A stretch of DNA of 64,000 nt from an uncultured Paracoccaceae bacterium (GTDB lineage Bacteria; Pseudomonadota; Alphaproteobacteria; Rhodobacterales; Rhodobacteraceae), in contig CANLPZ010000001.1 of the NCBI GenBank assembly GCA_947493145.1, positions 744,001 to 808,000 of the forward strand, given 5' to 3'. Positions 61,262-64,000 of this stretch are shown piece by piece. A program made the position numbers and the translations under genes. Below the pieces are notes generated by a model, which ran no database searches, was not told the DNA's origin, and saw only the letters and a list, made by a program, of their open reading frames with translations. The number at the start of each line of letters is the position of its first letter. The first letter of the stretch is position 1.

Positions 61262-62242
61262 TTAAACTTTTAGCACGATTTTCCCGATGTGGCTGGAACT
61301 TTCCATATGCCGATGCGCATCTGCTGCGTTTTCAAGTCCAAATTCGCTGTCCATCACGACACGTAAACGATTATTAGCAAAGTGCGGCCAAACATTATTC
61401 AACAGCTGTTCCGCAATCTGTGCCTTTGCTAAATCGCTTTGTGGGCGCAACGTCGATCCGGTTATCGTCAATCGTTTTGCCATCACCAATGCAAAATTTA
61501 TCTCTGCTTTAGGTCCATTTAGAAATGCAATGTGGACCATCCGCCCATCCGGCACCAAGGTTTTGATGTTCTTGGCAATGTAGTCACCGCCAACCATATC
61601 CAAAATCAATTCAACGCCGCCTTGTCCCTTCAACACCTCAACGAAGTCTTCGGTCTTGTAATTGATTGCCAACTCGGCGCCCAAGTCGCGGCACACTGAA
61701 CATTTCGCGTCCGACCCTGCGGTCGTAAAAACACGCGCACCGAAAAGCTTGGCCAACTGGATTGCTGTCGTACCGATCCCTGATGATCCGCCATGGACCA
61801 AAAACCTCTCACCTGCGGTCAAACCTCCACGCGCGAACACATTCGACCAAACCGTAAAATAATTTTCCGGTAAACACGCGGCTTGATCCAATGGCATACC
61901 ACTGGGCACGGGTAAACAATGCGCAGCTGGTGTCGTGGCAAATTCGGCATACCCGCCACCAGGTAAAAGCGCACAAACCGGATCGCCGACTTTGGGCCGA
62001 GTGACCCCCGCCCCGATCGCGACAACCTCGCCAGAGGCTTCCAATCCAGGCAAATCGCTCGCTGTTGGTGGTGGGGCGTAACTCCCAGCGCGCTGCAACG
62101 CATCAGGACGATTAACACCGGCATAAGCGACTTGAATTAACACTTCGCCATGTTTCGGCGTCGGAACAGGCCGTTTGACCATTTGCAAAACATCGGGACC
62201 ACCTGATTTGGTGATCTCGATGGCACGCATTTCATTTTTCAT
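61262..62242 (-). CDS. NAD(P)H quinone oxidoreductase (PIG3/QOR-like)
   Basis: A 326-residue medium-chain dehydrogenase/reductase without the structural zinc cysteines, of the quinone oxidoreductase type. The nucleotide site is FLVHGGSSGIGTTAIQLAK, and QVAYAGVNRPDALQRAGSY is the N-terminal signature near Asn50. It reduces quinones in one-electron or two-electron steps. The start at 62242 overlaps the COQ9 gene stop by four bases (ATGA), so it is translated with a ubiquinone biosynthesis factor; this supports a link to quinones. Confidence 0.88.
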   Translation of the reverse strand: MKNEMRAIEITKSGGPDVLQMVKRPVPTPKHGEVLIQVAYAGVNRPDALQRAGSYAPPPTASDLPGLEASGEVVAIGAGVTRPKVGDPVCALLPGGGYAEFATTPAAHCLPVPSGMPLDQAACLPENYFTVWSNVFARGGLTAGERFLVHGGSSGIGTTAIQLAKLFGARVFTTAGSDAKCSVCRDLGAELAINYKTEDFVEVLKGQGGVELILDMVGGDYIAKNIKTLVPDGRMVHIAFLNGPKAEINFALVMAKRLTITGSTLRPQSDLAKAQIAEQLLNNVWPHFANNRLRVVMDSEFGLENAADAHRHMESSSHIGKIVLKV

Positions 62243-62931
62243 TTCGGGTCTTTCCAATAACCAGGCAAATCATCAGGCACAGTTCGGCTGGGGGCTTTTA
62301 CGCGCGACAACGCCGCCAAGGGCCCCGACAAAAGTTTCGACAAAAGCGGGTTCGCATTGACCTGTGATTTTAACTTTTCAAACTGCATCACATTTTCAAT
62401 GCGGCGATCCAAAAACGCCCAAGTGTCGGCGTTGCCTTCGCTTTCATCGCCGAGCCAAAACAAAACCGTTGAACTGTAAACCCCCGCAAGAGTTGCGCGT
62501 TTCGTATACCAATTTACGTCCTCACTGGTGTCGCCCAATGTTGACCAGATTAAATCACAGGTTCCCCAAATCAGCTTGGCACCCTCACCAGCGTTTTGAG
62601 GAAGCGAAAATAACGTCGACCCACGCCGAACCGCCTCTTTGTCATTTACGGTCTCAATCCGTTTACGCACCGCAAAGGTGATACGTTCACGCATTTTCAT
62701 CGCGCTGAGGTTGGCGTCATGCAAGGCTGCGACCATTTGCGCGTCACCGAAATGGTGATATCCGGCGGCCAGATCAATCGCACCACGCGGAAACAGGGCT
62801 TTTCCGTCCGATTCAGCGATTCCGGCGTCGTGAAGCGCCGCGTCGAGTGTTTCCGTCGACCACCCGTCAAAGGCAACATGTGGCAAGGCGGCCAAAATTA
62901 TCTTTTGTTTTTCTGGGCTTAAATCAGTCAT
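62239..62931 (-). CDS. COQ9 family ubiquinone biosynthesis protein
   Basis: A 230-residue alpha-helical protein of the COQ9 family, which resembles TetR folds but binds lipid and presents ubiquinone precursors to the hydroxylase COQ7. Family features include ALPHVAFDGWSTETLDAAL at the N-terminus, FPRGAIDLAAGYHHFGDAQM and WYTKRATLAGVYSSTVLFWL near residue 150. The start at 62931 (MTDLSPEK) has GGAG upstream. The C-terminus overlaps the quinone reductase gene. It is divergent from rpsU. Confidence 0.88.
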   Translation of the reverse strand: MTDLSPEKQKIILAALPHVAFDGWSTETLDAALHDAGIAESDGKALFPRGAIDLAAGYHHFGDAQMVAALHDANLSAMKMRERITFAVRKRIETVNDKEAVRRGSTLFSLPQNAGEGAKLIWGTCDLIWSTLGDTSEDVNWYTKRATLAGVYSSTVLFWLGDESEGNADTWAFLDRRIENVMQFEKLKSQVNANPLLSKLLSGPLAALSRVKAPSRTVPDDLPGYWKDPK

Positions 62932-62960
62932 TACGGTGAAACGCTCCTTTCGTGACAGTA

Positions 62961-62989
62961 TAGACATTTCAAGATCCCTTTGCTATACG
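62961..62989 (+). promoter_or_regulatory. Possible rpsU promoter
   Basis: TAGACA (62961-62966) and TATACG (62984-62989) are separated by 17 bases, about 50 bases before the S21 start. Each hexamer has one or two mismatches to consensus. Confidence 0.4.
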
Positions 62990-63041
62990 GCCACTTCCTG
63001 CAATTTTTGCAAATCCAACTTAGAAAGGTGGTGTTAACCAC

Positions 63042-63248
63042 ATGCAGGTTAGTGTTCGTGATAACAACGTAGATCAGGCACTTCGTGCCCTGAAGAAAAA
63101 GCTACAGCGTGAGGGCGTTTTCCGCGAAATGAAGCTTCGTCAACATTTCGAAAAACCGTCTGAGAAAAAAGCGCGCGAGAAGGCTGAAGCCATCCGCCGT
63201 CAACGCAAGCTGGCTCGTAAAAAGGCACAGCGCGAAGGTATGTTGTAA
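63042..63248 (+). CDS. rpsU: 30S ribosomal protein S21
   Basis: A 68-residue basic ribosomal protein of the small subunit platform. The start [20 protein letters not shown] and the C-terminal basic run [15 protein letters not shown] are typical of alphaproteobacterial S21. AAAGGTGG lies 12 bases upstream of the ATG. A strong terminator follows 24 bases after the stop, so it is a single-gene transcript. Confidence 0.96.
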   Translation: MQVSVRDNNVDQALRALKKKLQREGVFREMKLRQHFEKPSEKKAREKAEAIRRQRKLARKKAQREGML

Positions 63249-63272
63249 GACATATTTTCAAGCAAAGAATTC

Positions 63273-63309
63273 AAACCCCCTTGGTGCAAACCTTGGGGGT
63301 TTTTCTTTT
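63273..63309 (+). terminator. rpsU terminator
   Basis: The stem AAACCCCC/GGGGGTTT (63273-63280 with 63295-63302) is followed by TTCTTTTT, a classic Rho-independent terminator. Confidence 0.88.
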
Positions 63310-63322
63310 TCAAAGCGAAAAT

Positions 63323-63781
63323 TCAAACCGGCAACGCCGTCGTTTTAAACACTGTACGCAGGGCGAAGCTCGACTGCATTTGCGCCACGCCCGGTAAGGT
63401 GGCCAAATGCCTGCGGTGGATTGAGGCGAAATCTTCGGTATCTCGCGCGACCACTTTGAGCAAATAATCCGCAGTCCCCGCCATCAAATGACATTCCAAA
63501 ACGTCTGGTATGCGCGCTACGGCCTTTTCAAACGCGTCTAAAACCTCGTCGGCCTGCCCGCTTAACGTGATCTCAACAAAAACAGTCGTCGGGCGGTTCA
63601 ATTTTCGCGGATCCAAAAGCGCAACATAGTCTTTGATAAACCCATCGGTTTCTAATCGTTGAACACGACGGTGGCAGGCAGAAGGCGACAAATTCACATG
63701 CTCCGACAGATCCGCATTGGATATCCGCCCCTTCTTCTGCAATATCCTCAGAATACGCTCATCTGTTCCATCAATTTCCAT
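63323..63781 (-). CDS. Lrp/AsnC-family regulator, probable alanine dehydrogenase regulator
   Basis: A 152-residue Lrp-type regulator. The N-terminal HTH (DERILRILQKKGRISNADLS and LSPSACHRRVQRLETDGFI) is followed by a RAM ligand domain (ECHLMAGTADYLLKVVARD). It is divergent from the ald gene, the usual arrangement of AldR, which responds to alanine. An inverted repeat TTTGCGC/GCGCAAA between the genes is a candidate binding site. Confidence 0.9.
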   Translation of the reverse strand: MEIDGTDERILRILQKKGRISNADLSEHVNLSPSACHRRVQRLETDGFIKDYVALLDPRKLNRPTTVFVEITLSGQADEVLDAFEKAVARIPDVLECHLMAGTADYLLKVVARDTEDFASIHRRHLATLPGVAQMQSSFALRTVFKTTALPV

Positions 63782-63813
63782 GATATTCGCAATCTCTTCG
63801 AAATTCTCATCTA

Positions 63814-63845
63814 TTTGCGCAATATTTTACAGATGGTAGCGCAAA
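63814..63845. promoter_or_regulatory. Inverted repeat between Lrp regulator and ald
   Basis: TTTGCGC (63814-63820) and GCGCAAA (63839-63845) are perfect 7-base arms with starts 25 bases apart, near two and a half helical turns. They lie 70-102 bases before the ald start. A role as Lrp/AldR site is inferred. Confidence 0.5.
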
Positions 63846-63915
63846 ATGCGAGTAAGAAATCACAGCAATTCCACAGAATCCTTCGCATCCTTGACCTAGG
63901 AATGGAGGATCAATC

Positions 63916-64000
63916 ATGCACATCGGATGCCCAAAAGAAATCAAACCGCAAGAATTCCGTGTGGGAATAACGCCGAACGCTGCGGCAGAAGCAATTGCGA
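63916..64000 (+). CDS. ald: Alanine dehydrogenase, N-terminal part (cut by window end)
   Basis: Only 28 codons are visible. MHIGCPKEIKPQEFRVGITP followed by NAAAEAIA matches the N-terminus of alanine dehydrogenase, including the conserved Lys-Glu-Ile and Arg-Val-Gly segments. GGAGG lies eight bases before ATG 63916. The enzyme turns alanine into pyruvate and ammonia with NAD+. It could regenerate the pyruvate that the taurine transaminase at the other end of the window consumes. Confidence 0.88.
   Translation, partial: MHIGCPKEIKPQEFRVGITPNAAAEAIA

Noticed and set aside
1..64000. CRISPR array, prophage, transposase or integrase
   Set aside because: I saw no regularly spaced direct repeats, no transposase or integrase motifs and no att-like duplication of the tRNA 3' end. 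The only composition outlier is the single GNAT gene.

Overview
This 64 kb window looks like the chromosome of a marine alphaproteobacterium of the Rhodobacterales (Roseobacter group), with a fairly low GC content for that group (about 52-55% where I counted lines). Reasons for this placement: a taurine/sulfonate module (tpa-tauR-xsc) next to a SoeABC-type sulfite dehydrogenase, the TrcR (DUF1013) cell-cycle regulator, divergent hemC/hemE, a COQ9-type ubiquinone protein, a PuuD-based urate pathway with an allantoinase-OHCU decarboxylase fusion, a De Ley-Doudoroff style galactose route, and ATGA/GTGA-coupled operons throughout. I cannot name the species.

Layout. 1-9.9 kb: taurine dissimilation. 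Tpa makes sulfoacetaldehyde, Xsc cleaves it to acetyl phosphate and sulfite, a TSUP permease may export sulfite or a sulfonate, and SoeABC oxidises sulfite to sulfate with electrons going to quinone. TauR-box-like repeats lie before tauR and before xsc. 9.9-22.5 kb: a galactoside regulon. An iclR-type regulator and an ABC ATPase diverge from a binding protein, two permeases, GH36 alpha-galactosidase, DgoK, DgoA, an SMP-30 lactonase, GH42 beta-galactosidase and GalM. 22.5-26.9 kb: urate to glyoxylate (puuD, uraH, puuE-uraD fusion, allE, allA). 27-28 kb: a CueR-like regulator with a 19-bp-spacer promoter driving a Met-rich membrane protein (DUF4396-like), then a CAU-anticodon tRNA.

28-40.7 kb: mixed core genes. 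These are an FAD oxidase with an MFS permease, hemC/hemE/hemF with a PAP2 enzyme and an outer-membrane barrel, an SDR with a substituted catalytic lysine, rsmC, clpS, a HAD hydrolase, a D,D-carboxypeptidase with a SPOR domain, and a FAH-family hydrolase. 40.7-46.5 kb: the yejABEF peptide ABC transporter. 46.6-51.5 kb: membrane cytochrome c, pheA, a SRPBCC protein, nudC and a cytosolic CpdB-like metallophosphoesterase. 51.5-53.6 kb: SRP RNA, a small tyrosine phosphatase, an alpha/beta hydrolase and a TetR regulator with two NemR-box-like operators.

53.6-64 kb: dnaX, an AT-rich GNAT gene, ybaB, recR, two tandem paralogous methyltransferase-like genes, trcR, RNase T2, an aldo/keto reductase, a quinone oxidoreductase with COQ9, rpsU, and an Lrp regulator divergent from the start of alanine dehydrogenase (cut by the window end). 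I saw no insertion sequence, prophage or CRISPR array. No stretch over about 300 bases lacks a gene. The best candidates for something undescribed are the copper-type regulator/Met-rich membrane protein pair and the tandem methyltransferase-like pair; I found no clearly new multi-gene defence or mobile system.
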